Below, in pieces: positions 24,018 to 35,850 of a stretch of DNA of 64,000 nucleotides (within the stretch, counting starts at the first letter, position 1; every line of letters starts with the position of its first letter). The notes under the pieces were generated by a model, which was given only the letters and a program-made list of their open reading frames with translations, did no database searches and was not told the origin of the DNA. The position numbers were made by a program, and so were the translations under genes. Source of the DNA: Sorghum bicolor (Eukaryota; Streptophyta; Magnoliopsida; Poales; Poaceae); NCBI RefSeq assembly GCF_000003195.3, contig NC_012871.2, positions 17,428,658 to 17,492,657 of the forward strand. The letters run 5' to 3'.

Positions 24018-25310
24018 TGTTGACGGTCCTTAATGCTCACATTTAACCATCAACTAATCATGGAAAAGGATCTAAATGGAACCAACACCTAGACTTAGGG
24101 TTTTATCTGACAGAATTCCATGAGTTTTGGTGTTTGTCTATTTCTGCAGGGGGTTATCAGGAAATATGAAAGAAAGACCCACACGTCGGGTTTACATAGA
24201 GATATTAACGTGTCGCGCAATTTTCTACCATCTAGAAGACTCCAGAAGCCACGGGAACGAACGGGAGGCCGATCGGGCCTGGGGGCAGGGCGCCCGCCCA
24301 AGTCCCTTGGGTGCCCGCCCAGCTATAGTAACCAATCAGCTTCAACTTCGCGGATCGTGCTCCACCGACCTAAGGGATCAAGGATAACCGTTCAATCAAT
24401 GTCGGTTTGATCCGACGGCCCATATTCACTTGAAGGGACTATAAAACCAGACCCCCTGGCCCCTGGAGATCATACCTCTTCTACAGAATCAAAGTTAGGG
24501 TTTCAATTCTTTATCCAAGTAGAGAGGATCCCTCTAGTTCTTCTAGTTCTACCTCTAGTTCATCTAGATCTAGTTCTAGTTTATCTAGTTCTAGTTCTAG
24601 TTCCTCTAGTTCTAGTTCCTCTAGTTCTAGTTCTAGTTAGTTCTAGTTGTAATCTAGAAAATAGGGAGAGAGAAGAGGAGAGCGGAGGAGGAGCCGGATC
24701 TGTCGGATCTTCCTCAACATTGTACTTCTACAGCAACTGGTTCGTTCTTCATCGTTCTCCAAGTTCTTCAATTCACAATTCCTGAGTTCTTTAATTACTT
24801 TTATTTACATTCAAGTTATTTATGGATTCCCGCTTGCATCAAGTGCTCTAGTCTTTATAACGCTAGAGTAGTAATTAATAGATTAGACGTGGTGTTTAGT
24901 CTTGCAATTACCTGGAATTGCACCCAATCCTGCGGATTGTTGTGGTAGCCTTAGGGTAGTGACAGCCCTAACGGTCGATGTATTCCACCTCGTTCGGATC
25001 GGTGTTTGTAGGACCGTAGTCAGAGCTTCCTAGCCCCCTTCTCATCTCTTTCTGTGGTTAGTGTTCTGATGTCCCGAAATAGATAATCTTGAAGTAATTC
25101 TTGATTCTTAGATCAACTAGAGAACTCTCAGGAAACTTCCTCTCTTCCCACCAAAAATAATTATATAGTTATCCTTGGGCGATCTTGGATCTTAATTAGT
25201 ACACTCACGTTCTCTGTGGAAAATCGATACTCTGGAATACTCTTGGGTGAAGGCTACATCGGTATCCGTGCGCTTGCGGATTTTTCTGTTTGCGTTTAAA
25301 ATACCCAACA
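24018..25310 (+). repeat. E2 3' LTR
   Basis: It pairs with 17593-18871. It is 14 bp longer, mainly from an extra unit in the CTAGTT microsatellite at about 24524-24651. The GTGGC duplication and the resumption of the E1 LTR follow it. Confidence 0.92.
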
Positions 25311-25315
25311 GTGGC

Positions 25316-25911
25316 CATCTCCCGGTGATTGTGAGGGGTCTTGTACCTTCCCCGGCGGAGAGCCGAAAGGTAACTCTAGTGGATTGCTCGTGTCATTGAG
25401 TTACCTCACTTGTGGGTAGGTTCTTGTGGTGTCCTAGTGAGGACGAGGTTCGTGCTACACCTCTTAGCCACCGAACCACCAAGTGGTTGTCGACACAACG
25501 GGGACGTAGCGTGCCGGCAAGCACGTGAACCTCAGGAGAAAAATTGGTGTCTCAATTGTGTTTGATTGGCATTCTCCCGGTGCTTGATTGTTTATATTGG
25601 TGATTGGTTCATCCCCTACACGGCGGTATAATTATCTCATCTTATCTTTACCTACCGCAAACTAGTGTAATTAGTTTAGTTGCTTACTTTGCCTTGTGTA
25701 GCTTAGTTCTCTAGTGTAACTTTTAGAGACTTAGTTCTTGTGTGCATAGAGATCATAACAACTAGAATTGTTGGGTAGGTGGCTTGCAAACACCCTTTTA
25801 GGGCTAGAGCAAAAAGCTTCGCTTTGTTATTTACTAACCTTTTGCTCTAGTGAGTTTGTAGATTTTTTAAATAGGCTATTCACCCCCCTCTAGCCATATT
25901 AGGACCTTTCA
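25316..25911 (+). repeat. E1 5' LTR, second part
   Basis: It continues the LTR interrupted at 17592 and matches 52867-53464. It ends ATTAGGACCTTTCA. Confidence 0.92.
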
Positions 25912-25913
25912 AG

Positions 25914-25925
25914 TGGTATCAGAGC
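25914..25925 (+). promoter_or_regulatory. E1 primer-binding site
   Basis: TGGTATCAGAGC starts 2 bases after the LTR. It is the standard initiator-Met tRNA primer site of copia elements. Confidence 0.9.
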
Positions 25926-25970
25926 TGTGGTCACCGTTTGTGAAGGCTTAACAACCTCGGTGCTCAAATT

Positions 25971-28053
25971 ATGGCTCAAATAGTGTTCAACCATGTTGGG
26001 GGCAAACCACCGTTCTTTGATGGCACAAGTTGTTTTGACTATTGGAAAAGAAAGATGAAAATGTACCTTGGATCAATAAATGATAGAGTGGGAAGTCACG
26101 GAGAATGATTTTGTGATCCTTGACCCCGCTAACCCTACCGACAATGAGAGAGCAAACAAGCAATGCAATACAATGGCTCTCAACACAATCTATAATGGCA
26201 TTGATTCAAAGGTATTTGAACAAGTCAAAGATCTTGAGAGAGCAAGTGAAGTGTGGACAAGGCTAGAAGAAACATATGAGGGCACTACAACGGTAAAAAG
26301 TGCCAAATTGTATATGCTCAAGGACAAGCTTTCAAACTTCAAGATGAAGGATGATGAATCAATACCGGAGATGTTCTATAGGCTCCAAGTCATCATCAAT
26401 GATCTCAAAGGCCTTGGTGAGAAAGTGAAGGATGAGGACTTCATTCACAAGTTCTTGATGTGCTTGCCCAAGAGGTTCAAGACATTAAGAACAATTATCT
26501 TTAGAGGTGGATTGACCGGTGTATCTCCCAATGAGGTACTTGGAGATGTCATGACCGAAGATCAATACAATGACAATGATGATGATGAGGTCATGAAGAA
26601 GGATGATGATGACAAGAAGAAGAAGAGTGTAGCATTCAAGGCTAGCTCTTCATCCAAGAGCAAGAACAAAGGCAAGGCCAAGAAGGAAGAATCAAGTGAT
26701 GAGGAGTGTTCCAATGATGATAGTGATGATGAAGCACTAGCACTCTTTGTCCGCAAATTTGACAAGATGATGAAGAAGAAGGACTATCACACAAGAAAGA
26801 GAAGAGATCACTTCAAGAACAAATAGCATGTGAGGCTATGCTACAAGTGCAAGAGCCCCGATCACATTGTGGCGGATTGTCCTTACAATAGTGACAATGA
26901 TGAGCATGACAAGAAGAACAAGAAGGAGAAGAAAGAAAAGAAAGAAAAGAAGATGGTCTTCAAGAAGAAGAAGAAGGGTGGATCCTATGTTGTGACATGG
27001 GATAGTGATGCTTCTTCGGATGATGATTCTAGTGATGACGACAAGGCATCCAAGAAGAAGGCGCTTGCAAGCATTGCTATCAACAACAAGCCATCACTTT
27101 TCGACACTCCTTCATGCTGCATGGCCAAGGGCCACAAGGTACAATATGATGAGAGTGAAAGTGAAAGTGAACATGAACATGATAGTGATAGTGATGATGA
27201 AAATGAATTCACTAATGAACAACTCATGGACATGTTAGAACAAGCCGATTCTCTTATTCAATCTAAAAACAAGAAGTGCAAAGAATTGGCCAAGAAGTTA
27301 AAAGCTCTTGAGCAATCCTTTGATGAGCTCAATGCTAATCATGAGAGGCTAGTGGAAGCCCATGAGAAGCTTGGCAAGGCTCACACCAAGCTTGAGAAAG
27401 CTCACTCCTTGTTGTTAGAAGAGAACAAGAAAAATGTTGTTGTATCATGTGATGTGGGCACAACATGTGACTTAATTAAAGAATCACCCAACCTACCTAT
27501 TGTTGTTGCCACTAACTCTTCTTGTAGGTCTTCATCCACCACCACCAACTCTACCTCCACTTCTAGTGTTAGTGTCACTTGTGATGCTTCACTAAAGGTT
27601 GAAAATGAGACTCTCAAGAGAGAGGTGGATGAGCTCACTCACGCCCTAGGCAAGGCCTATGGTGGTGCGGCCCGCTTGCTAAAGTGCTTGGGTAGCCAAA
27701 GGTTTTCTCTCAACAAAGAGGGATTAGGCTATACCCCCAAGAAGGGCAAGAAAGCTTTTGCAACTCATAAGCCTAGCTTTGTGAAGAGCAATGGTCGGTA
27801 TTGCAACAAATGCAAGCAAGTTGGGCACCTAGAGCTTAATTGCAATAAAATGAACAAGAACAAGAAAAATGCTAATGTATCTTACATTCCTTTTGATTCT
27901 TGTTATGTGCTTACCAAGGGTGAGAAGGGTGTGCATGCTAAGTTTGTTGGTACACCAATTGTGGGTCCAAAGAAGAAGGCCATTTGGGTACCAAAGAGCT
28001 TAGTCACTAACCTCCAAGGACCCAAACAAGTATGGGTACCTAAGAAACATTGA
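25971..28053 (+). pseudogene. E1 gag (frameshifted, with an internal stop)
   Basis: Gag would form the virus-like particle and bind RNA. The ATG at 25971 opens MAQIVFNHVGGKPPFFDGT, a typical Maximus start. At about 26085 the frame shifts, equivalent to a 2-base loss, and gag continues as WEVTENDFVILDP. The UBN2-type gag domain covers about 26080-26560. A TAG at 26824-26826 interrupts the same frame just before the first CCHC knuckle (CYKCKSPDHIVADC, about 26842). Lysine- and aspartate-rich segments, a coiled-coil-like stretch (about 27220-27420) and a second knuckle (CNKCKQVGHLELNC, about 27800) follow. It ends at TGA 28051-28053. Confidence 0.9.
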
Positions 28054-28065
28054 TTTGTTTTGTAG

Positions 28066-31000
28066 GTAAACTATAAAGCCGGAGGAAGGCATTGGTTGCT
28101 TGATAGTGGGTGCACACAACACATGACCGGTGATTCAAGAATGTTCAATTCAATCAATCCAAATAATGACAATGGTGTTGATAGTATCACATTTGGTGAT
28201 AATGGCAAAGGCAAGGTCAAAGGGCTTGGTAAAATTGCTATATCCAATGACTTGAGCATTTCCAACGTGCTACTAGTAGAGAGCTTGAACTTCAATTTGC
28301 TATCCGTAGCTCAACTTTGTGATCTTGGTTTCAAATGCATATTTGGAGTTGATGATGTAGAGATCATAAGTGTAGATGGATCAAACTTGATATTCAAAGG
28401 CTTTAGATATGAGAATCTATACTTGGTTGATTTCAATGCTAGTGAAGCTCAATTGTCAACATGCTTGCTCACTAAATCTAGCATGGGTTGGTTATGGCAT
28501 AGAAGGCTTGGTCATGTTGGAATGAAACAATTAAACAAGTTAGTCAAGCATGATCTTGTTAGAGGATTGAAAGATGTCACATTTGAGAAAGACAAGCTTT
28601 GTAGTGCATGTCAAGCCGGAAAGCAAGTTGGCAACACTCATCCAAAGAAGAGCATCATGAGTACATGCAAGGCATTTGAGTTGTTGCACATGGACTTATT
28701 TGGACCAACCACATACACAAGCATTGGTGGAAATAAATATGGATTTGTGATAGTGGATGATTTCACAAGATATACATGGGTATTCTTTCTTAGTGACAAG
28801 AGTGATGCTTTTGCAACCTTCAAATCATTTGTCAAGAGAATACACAATGAGTTTGAAACAACCATCAAGAAAGTGAGAAGTGACAATGGAAGTGAATTCA
28901 AGAATACAAGAGTTGATGAGCTTTGTGATGAATTTGGCATTAGGCATCAATTCTCGGCCAAATACACTCCACAATCAAATGGTCTTGTTGAGAGGAAGAA
29001 TAGAACCTTGATTGACATGGCAAGATCAATGTTGAGTGAGTACAATGTGAGTCATTCTTTTTGGGCCGAAGCAATCAACACGGCTTGCTACTATAGCAAC
29101 CGACTCTATTATCACCCAATGATGGAGAAAACACCATATGAGCTCTTGAATGAAAGAAAGCCCAACATTGCATACTTTCGGGTTTTTGGTTGCAAATGCT
29201 ACATATTGAAGAAAGGCACTAGATTGAGCAAATTTGAAAAGAAATGTGATGAAGGATTCTTGCTTGGTTACTCAACTACTAGCAAAGCTTATAGAGTTTG
29301 GAATTTGGCTAGTGGTACTTTTGAGGAGGTGCATGATGTTGAGTTTGATGAAACCAATGGCTCTCAAGAGGAAGATGAGAATCTAGATGATGTGAGAGGC
29401 ACTCAATTGGCCGATGCAATGAAAAATATGGATATTGGTGATTTAAGGCCTAGAGAGGTGATTGATGTTGAAGATGACAAAGATCAAGTGCTTCCTACCT
29501 CTAATGTGCAAGCTAGTGGTTCTCATGATCAAAATCAAGCTATTACAAGTGGTACACAAGTGCAAGATCAACAAGCTAGTACATCATCCCATGATCAACA
29601 AAGTGCAAGCAATCAAGTGCAAATACTCCAACCAACAAATATTGCAAGAGATCACCCATTGGATCATATCATAGGTGACATTCAAAGAGGAGTGCAAACT
29701 AGATCAAGATTAGCATCATTTTGTGAGCATTTCTCCTTTGTGTCTCACATTGAGCCAAAGAAGATTGATGAAGCATTGAGAGATGTTGATTGGGTTAATG
29801 CTATGCATGAAGAGCTTAACAATTTCAAGAGAAATCAAGTATGGGAATTAGTTGAGAGGCCTAGTGATCACAATGTTATTGGTACTAGATGGGTCTTTCG
29901 CAACAAACAAGATCAAGATGGGATGGTTGTAAGGAACAAAGCAAGATTGGTAGCACAAGGCTATACTCAAGTTGAAGGTCTTGACTTTGGTGAAACATAT
30001 GCCTCGGTTGCAAGATTAGAAGCAATTAGGATCTTGTTGGCCTATGCTTGTGCTCATAATATCAAGCTATATCAAATGGATGTGAAAAGTGCATTTCTCA
30101 ATGGCTATATCAATGAAGAAGTTTATGTTGAGCAACCTCCCGGTTTTGAAGATGACAAGAAACCCAACCATGTTTACAAGCTAAGAAAGGCATTGTATGG
30201 TTTGAAGCAAGCACCAAGAGCATGGTATGAGAGATTGAGAGATTTCTTACTCTCTAAAGGTTTCAAGATGGGCAAGGTTGACACCACTCTCTTCACCAAG
30301 AAGATCGGCAAAGACTTGTTTGTGTTGCAAATATAAGTTGATGATATCATATTTGGATCAACCAATCAAGAATTTTGTGAAGAGTTTGGCAACATGATGG
30401 CTGATGAATTTGAGATGTCAATGATTGGAGAGCTTAGTTACTTCCTTGGTCTTCAAATCAAGCAATTGAAGAATGGCACATTTGTGAGTCAAGGCAAGTA
30501 CATAAAAGACATGCTCAAGAAGTTTGGAATGGATGATGCAAAGGCAATTAGCACTCCAATGGGAACAAATGGAAGCCTAGATAGTGACACAAGTGGAAAT
30601 ATGGTGGATCAAAAGTTGTATCGGTCTATGATTGGAAGCCTACTCTATGTGACCGCATCAAGACCGGATGTCATGTTTAGTGTATGCATGTGTGCAAGAT
30701 TCCAAGCCTCACCAAGAGAAAGTCATTTGAAGGCAACAAAGAGAATATTGAGGTACTTGAAGCATACACAAAATGTTGGTTTGTGGTATCCCAAAGGTGC
30801 AAAGTTTGAACTTGTTGGATATTCCGATTCGGACTATGCGGGATGCAAAGTTGAGAGAAGAAGCACTTCGGGCACATGTCAATTGTTGGGAAGATCACTT
30901 GTCTCATGGTCATCCAAGAAGCAAAATAGTGTTGCACTATCAACCGCCGAAGCGGAGTACATTGCGGCTGGTAGTTGTTGTGCACAAATCCTATGGATGA

Positions 31001-31287
31001 AGGCAACTTTGAAGGACTTTGGAATCAACTTCAAGCAAGTGTCATTGCTATGTGACAATGAAAGTGCCGTGAAGCTCACCAACAATCCGGTTCAACACTC
31101 AAGAACAAAGCACATAGATGTCCGTCATCATTTCATAAGAGATCACCAACAAAAAGGGGACATTTGCATTGAGAGCATAGGCACCGATGATCAACTTGCC
31201 GATATATTCACCAAGCCACTTGATGAGAAGAGGTTTTGCAAGCTAAGGAATGAATTGAACATACTTGACTTCTCAAATATGTGTTGA
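28066..31287 (+). pseudogene. E1 pol (copia polyprotein with stop in the YVDD motif)
   Basis: It lies in the same frame as gag but is separated from it by TGA (28051) and TAG (28063). Counting codons from 28066, the protease motif [11 protein letters not shown] is at about 9-19. The integrase zinc region (HRRLGH, CSACQ) is at about 144-185. The integrase core has Asp in HMDLFGP (about 207), Asp in SDNGSEF (about 272) and Glu in [10 protein letters not shown] (about 308). Reverse transcriptase follows from about 590, with WVFRNKQ and [20 protein letters not shown]. Codon 757 (30334-30336) is TAA where the first residue of YVDD is expected; VDDIIFG follows. RNase H follows, with SDSDYAG and ALSTAEAEYIA. 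Domain order and motifs are copia, Maximus/SIRE type. The gene is otherwise open for about 1,070 codons, so damage is slight and recent. Confidence 0.93.
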
Positions 31288-31943
31288 TGCACCCCACTTA
31301 TATGACATGCCTCTCCTTCGAGCAAAGCAAGGTAAAATTGTTTGACATATCATTCATCCTATGCTAAGGATTTGCTTAGTGCATCTAGTCATTCCTTTAT
31401 ATGTCTTAGGATCATTCATGAAAATCAAATGAATTTGATGCTTATATGGTACCACTATTGCTTCTATGCTTGACTTGATCTAGTGGTAGCATATGACATG
31501 TTTGTGGGCTTGCAATCCTAGTGTTTGATCTAGAATATGAGCTATAAGTGTTTAACTCAACATGGTACAAGATAACCCTTATTTGGAGGTGTGAAGAAGC
31601 TTGTCCTTGGATCAAACCGAGTTAAATATCTTAGGCAAGTAATCTAGATTGGACCAATTTGGGAAAATGATTTCACTACACTTGGTTTCACACTAACTTA
31701 TCTAAAATTTGAGCTCACCTTTTGTGGTCTTTGATGACAAAGGGGGAGAAAATTTTCCAAAGATTTAAGATAAGGGAGTAACATGATAAAAGAAGGGGAT
31801 CAATTAAAATTTTGAAGCACACAAGTAGGGGGAGCAAGCTCATAAACTTGTATGTTGCATTTGTATGTGCATCACATATGGTTGCTTGCATTTGCATTAG
31901 TTTTAGGAGTTTTCTCTCTGATGCCTCGCTTGTGTGGTGTATG
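31288..31943 (+). other. E1 3' non-coding spacer, left part
   Basis: No ORF of interest. Internal polypurine-like strings (AAAGGGGGAGAA near 31739 and GTAGGGGGAGCAAG near 31826) resemble the real tract at 51571. The spacer resumes at 51135 beyond E3. Confidence 0.75.
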
Positions 31944-31948
31944 CTAGT

Positions 31949-34900
31949 TGTCACAAAACCGACCAAATTATAAGAGTTCAAGTGTAGAAACGATCGACAA
32001 GCAATCAAGTTTCCAAACTTGAGCCCATATAATCCCGGTAGTCAATCGAAATCACTACGGACTTCAAACCAACTCGCAATAAACCAAGATCGTAATAGTT
32101 CAACAGAAACACAGCGAATGTTACAAAGTCATACATTGCCGTCGAAGCGGCACCACATCGGAGTATTAAGTTATTACAACACAAGTTCGAAGTAGCGGAA
32201 GCAAAATAGTTACACACACTCTTTCCAAATTCAGTTCTTAAGTTCAAGTGACTGTCAGAGTCTATGCCATCCTTCCAAAAGCATCAGATACGAGGTTGTT
32301 AGAGAACCGTGCCCAACGGTTAGTCCTCATCCCTAGCGGGATGGAGACAGGTCTTGCAGAAACCGTCATAGAAGATGTCATCTGCAACAGGTGGGAATAA
32401 ACCCTGAGTACGAGAATGTACTCAGCTAGACTTACCCGTCTAGTAAAACATAAAAGACACCAAGGATCATGCAAGGCTAAGATATAAAAGTAGAGCTGGT
32501 TGACTCGACATTTTTGCCAAAAGCCTTTATTAAGACTAACACAATGTAAGAGCATCATATTTATTTATCATCAGCCTACCACTAGATTAGCACCTGTACT
32601 ACAACACATCACTTGATTATTACAAGCAATAATAACCATATCAAGTTCATCATATGTTCTTCTTGCTATCGTCATTATCTTGAACCAAGTTCATTAGTGG
32701 ATGCTACGTTTGCCGCTGCTCTGTCAAGTTCTCACTGACCGGGAGAGACGGCGATTCGAATCGAATTCCTATCCAGCTGGAGGGTTATTCCTAGCACTCA
32801 CCCAAGCATCCCCCGTCGGAGAGCCAACGGGTCACCTTTGGTACGACTCAGGAATCGCGGCTCCGATCAGCGCCGCACTCCCAGGGCTACCACTCTGCCA
32901 GAGAGGTCAGGAATTTTAACTCACCTGCCTTTGGGCTTACGCCAATGGTCCCCCGCACACCGCACTTCCTCCGGTAGTGCGCACTTTATACTTGCCGGTC
33001 TTCCGGCCTGAGTCATACTACTCGGCTTCGCGGTCGGAACGAGTTATCCGGCCAACTAAGTGTCAGGCATGTGTTCAACATGACAAGAGGACGTACAACG
33101 ATCGGTCCTTAGCTGCCACAGATGGAGTTACTACAAACTCGCAAAACTCCGCCCGGCTTAAGTCAAATTAATCAGGTTCCATCCACGATAGCACATATAG
33201 GCCATCGTGATCCGACATAACCCTATATCGCGCAGGTGACAGGAAATCACCCGACTTCTACCGTTTAAGCATGGCTAAGCTGCTACTCGATCCTAACTCT
33301 ATAACCAGGTAGTGAGTATCTGGACAAGGATGGAGTCAAAATGCAGCAAGGGCTTCATCACAACTCCTATACTTAATGCATCAATAGATATAACATATTA
33401 AGTAAACTTTTAAAAGTAAAGGGAGGCTTAGAATGCTCCGGGGCTTGCCTTTCACGAACGAGGCTGGCTCGTGACTTGGGCACTCAACTTCTTCTTCTGG
33501 CTCCTCGGGTCCGACTTGCTGGACTTCCACCTCCTGGCTGCCTTCCTGGCCTTCGGGATTCGCTTGCAGATCGAAGGAGACAGCCGCGTCCGATGCACCG
33601 ATTGCATGCTCGGTGAATAAGAAGTGTGCATACAAAAGAATGAATGCTTGCTAACATAATGGACTCACTGGGCACTCATTTATGGAGTACACAGTTATAA
33701 CAAGTTCACACAAGCTAACAAGTTAACCTAATCCAAAACTTACCATGATACTAAAACAGCAAGCAACATAAAACAGGAGTATCTCAGTAAATAAATCATA
33801 ACTACTGCTACGAAGGTCCAACACACTTAAGTGAGGACATTCTGGAAAGCTTATGAAATTGTCTACAAATCATCTTTAAACATCACAGCAAGATTCAAAC
33901 ATTAAACCAGTCATTTAAACAAAGTTCCAGGTTCTATCCCAGAAAAACAGAGAGCACCTATTTTCTGGAACCCAACTTGGAACAGCTATAACTTTCAAAC
34001 TACTTGTCCAAATGACCTCAAATTTAAACCACAGCTAGTTCAATAAGTTTACAACAACTTTGATTTAGACAAGTTCCTCAGAAGGCCAAGTTATCATGAA
34101 GCAAAAGTTAAATCACTTCCTTGCTGTCCAGAACAGCTTTTAACCCTTTAATTAATTATTTGATGACATAACCAAAACATAAACCATGCCAACCACATAG
34201 CTTATGAGCACAAGCATAATATAACACAACCAGAACACCAGATGGAAACTTCCAAACATTTACTTAACAAGGCATTTATTAATTAACTCTAGAAAAGAGC
34301 ATAATTACAAGATGCCTAGTCAAAGTGCTCAGAAAAATCTACAAAAATTACAGGAACACAAGTAAAGCATCAAAGCATCACCATAAAAATTTTTCAGCAA
34401 TTGCACATACCAAATTAAAGATATACATTTACCATGTAGCTAGGTGCTTATTTCATAAATTGGAAAACATGACTTGTATATTGCCAAACAACAGATTTCA
34501 GATTATTTACACATGAGGAATGCCATAAACAGGTTTACTACCAAAGTAGAGCACCAGCATAAGTATCAATTATTTTATATAATTTAATCAAGGAAACAAG
34601 CCACAATTCAATCATAAATTACATATCAAAGTTGCATTAATCCAAAAATCATGAAATATTTATCATAACATTCTAGTATCACACAGAGGCTACCATAAAA
34701 TTTTCATGGCAAACTAAACAGTATGACCAGAGATATGAATTTATCCATGAATAACAAGATTAAATACTTAATAAATATTTTCCCAGAAAACATGGTTCAT
34801 TTTATATTTTTATTAAAAACTAGCCATCTCAAGGAATACCACAAAATTGGTTTCACAATTTTTGGATCTCGGAAATAGGAGATATGATTTTTGCAAAAAA

Positions 34901-35808
34901 CAGCTCAAACCCTAATTTAAACAAAGGAGAAGGAGAGACTGACAGAGGGGACCCGCGAGTCAACGGACCCCACCTGCCAGCGACCCGAAAGCAGAGACGC
35001 GACTTGACCGCCGGAGATCTCGTCGACGGCGAGGTCTCGGCGCTGGCCAAGGGCACCATCGTGCTCTCCACTGCATTCCGCATCGAGCGGTACCCAAAAC
35101 CCTAACTCTACCGGACTCTAGGCACCTCGCCCTCGCAAATGGCGGCATGGCGATGGTGCGCGGCCATCTCGATGATTTTGCTGGCTAATTGCTCCATGCT
35201 GGAGAGCTACATGAGTACTCCAACATTGCTTACTAGATCAAGGCTTGATTCGGCCTAGAATTCAAACTGGAAGATGAACAATACCCCCTCGAGCAAACTG
35301 CAGTGATTCCAGACTTAGAAAATTTTCTAAGTGTTGGAAACAGCCCCAAATCTGCCTTGTGGGTCACTTTTGAGCTATTTGTGATCATTTTCATGAGATG
35401 GCCATAAAACAACTTTTGTTCCTTATAAAATTTGCTACAACTTTGCTGTAGGAAGTTTTGACATGCAACCATTTTATGAAACACTTTTTAAAAGCCTAAG
35501 CAAAAGAGGTCTTTTGGGCCTATTTGTATAAGTATGACTTAAGTGATTATTTTGGAGAAATGATCAACATGAACATTGTTCCCAAGGTTAAGTTAAGCAT
35601 AGAAAAACTAATTACCAAGGCATAGAGCACAAACACAAGCATGGTTCACTCAAACATAAGCATAGGAAGCCCCTTTAAGCAATTTAAATCACATAATTGC
35701 ATAGAATGACATGGCTCAAGATAGATGATGATCATGATATGCTTTGAATAGATGATGATGCTCATGCTATGCGCATGATTGATGCAACCATAACACTGGG
35801 GTGTTACA
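31949..35808 (-). repeat. E3 3' LTR (3,860 bp)
   Basis: It pairs with 48025-51129 but differs by two large indels. It retains 32123-33437 (about 1.3 kb), which the other LTR lacks, and it lacks about 560 bp that the other LTR has at about 49927-50488; its own junction is at about 35165. Elsewhere the two differ by scattered substitutions only. Small ORFs on both strands within it (for example 34884-35105) recur in the other LTR and are not genes. Confidence 0.9.
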
Positions 35809-35821
35809 GCCCTCCCCCCTT
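35809..35821 (-). promoter_or_regulatory. E3 polypurine tract
   Basis: On the minus strand the sequence AAGGGGGGAGGGC lies directly before the LTR start TGTAACACCCC. Confidence 0.8.
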
Positions 35822-35850
35822 ACAAAAATCTCGTCCCGAGATTTGAAAGC

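Larger units (their letters stand above)
17593..25310 (+). mobile_element. E2: non-autonomous gypsy element inside the E1 5' LTR
   Basis: Direct LTRs lie at 17593-18871 and 24018-25310. Each begins TGTTGACGG and ends ACCCAACA. The GTGGC duplication is perfect at 17588-17592 and 25311-25315, and the uninterrupted target can be read in the E1 3' LTR near 52862. A primer-binding site of 18 nt follows the left LTR, and a polypurine tract precedes the right one. The internal 5.1 kb has only retropepsin-like domains; no reverse transcriptase or integrase is recognisable. It is therefore a large non-autonomous derivative that must have used proteins of a related gypsy element. Confidence 0.92.
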
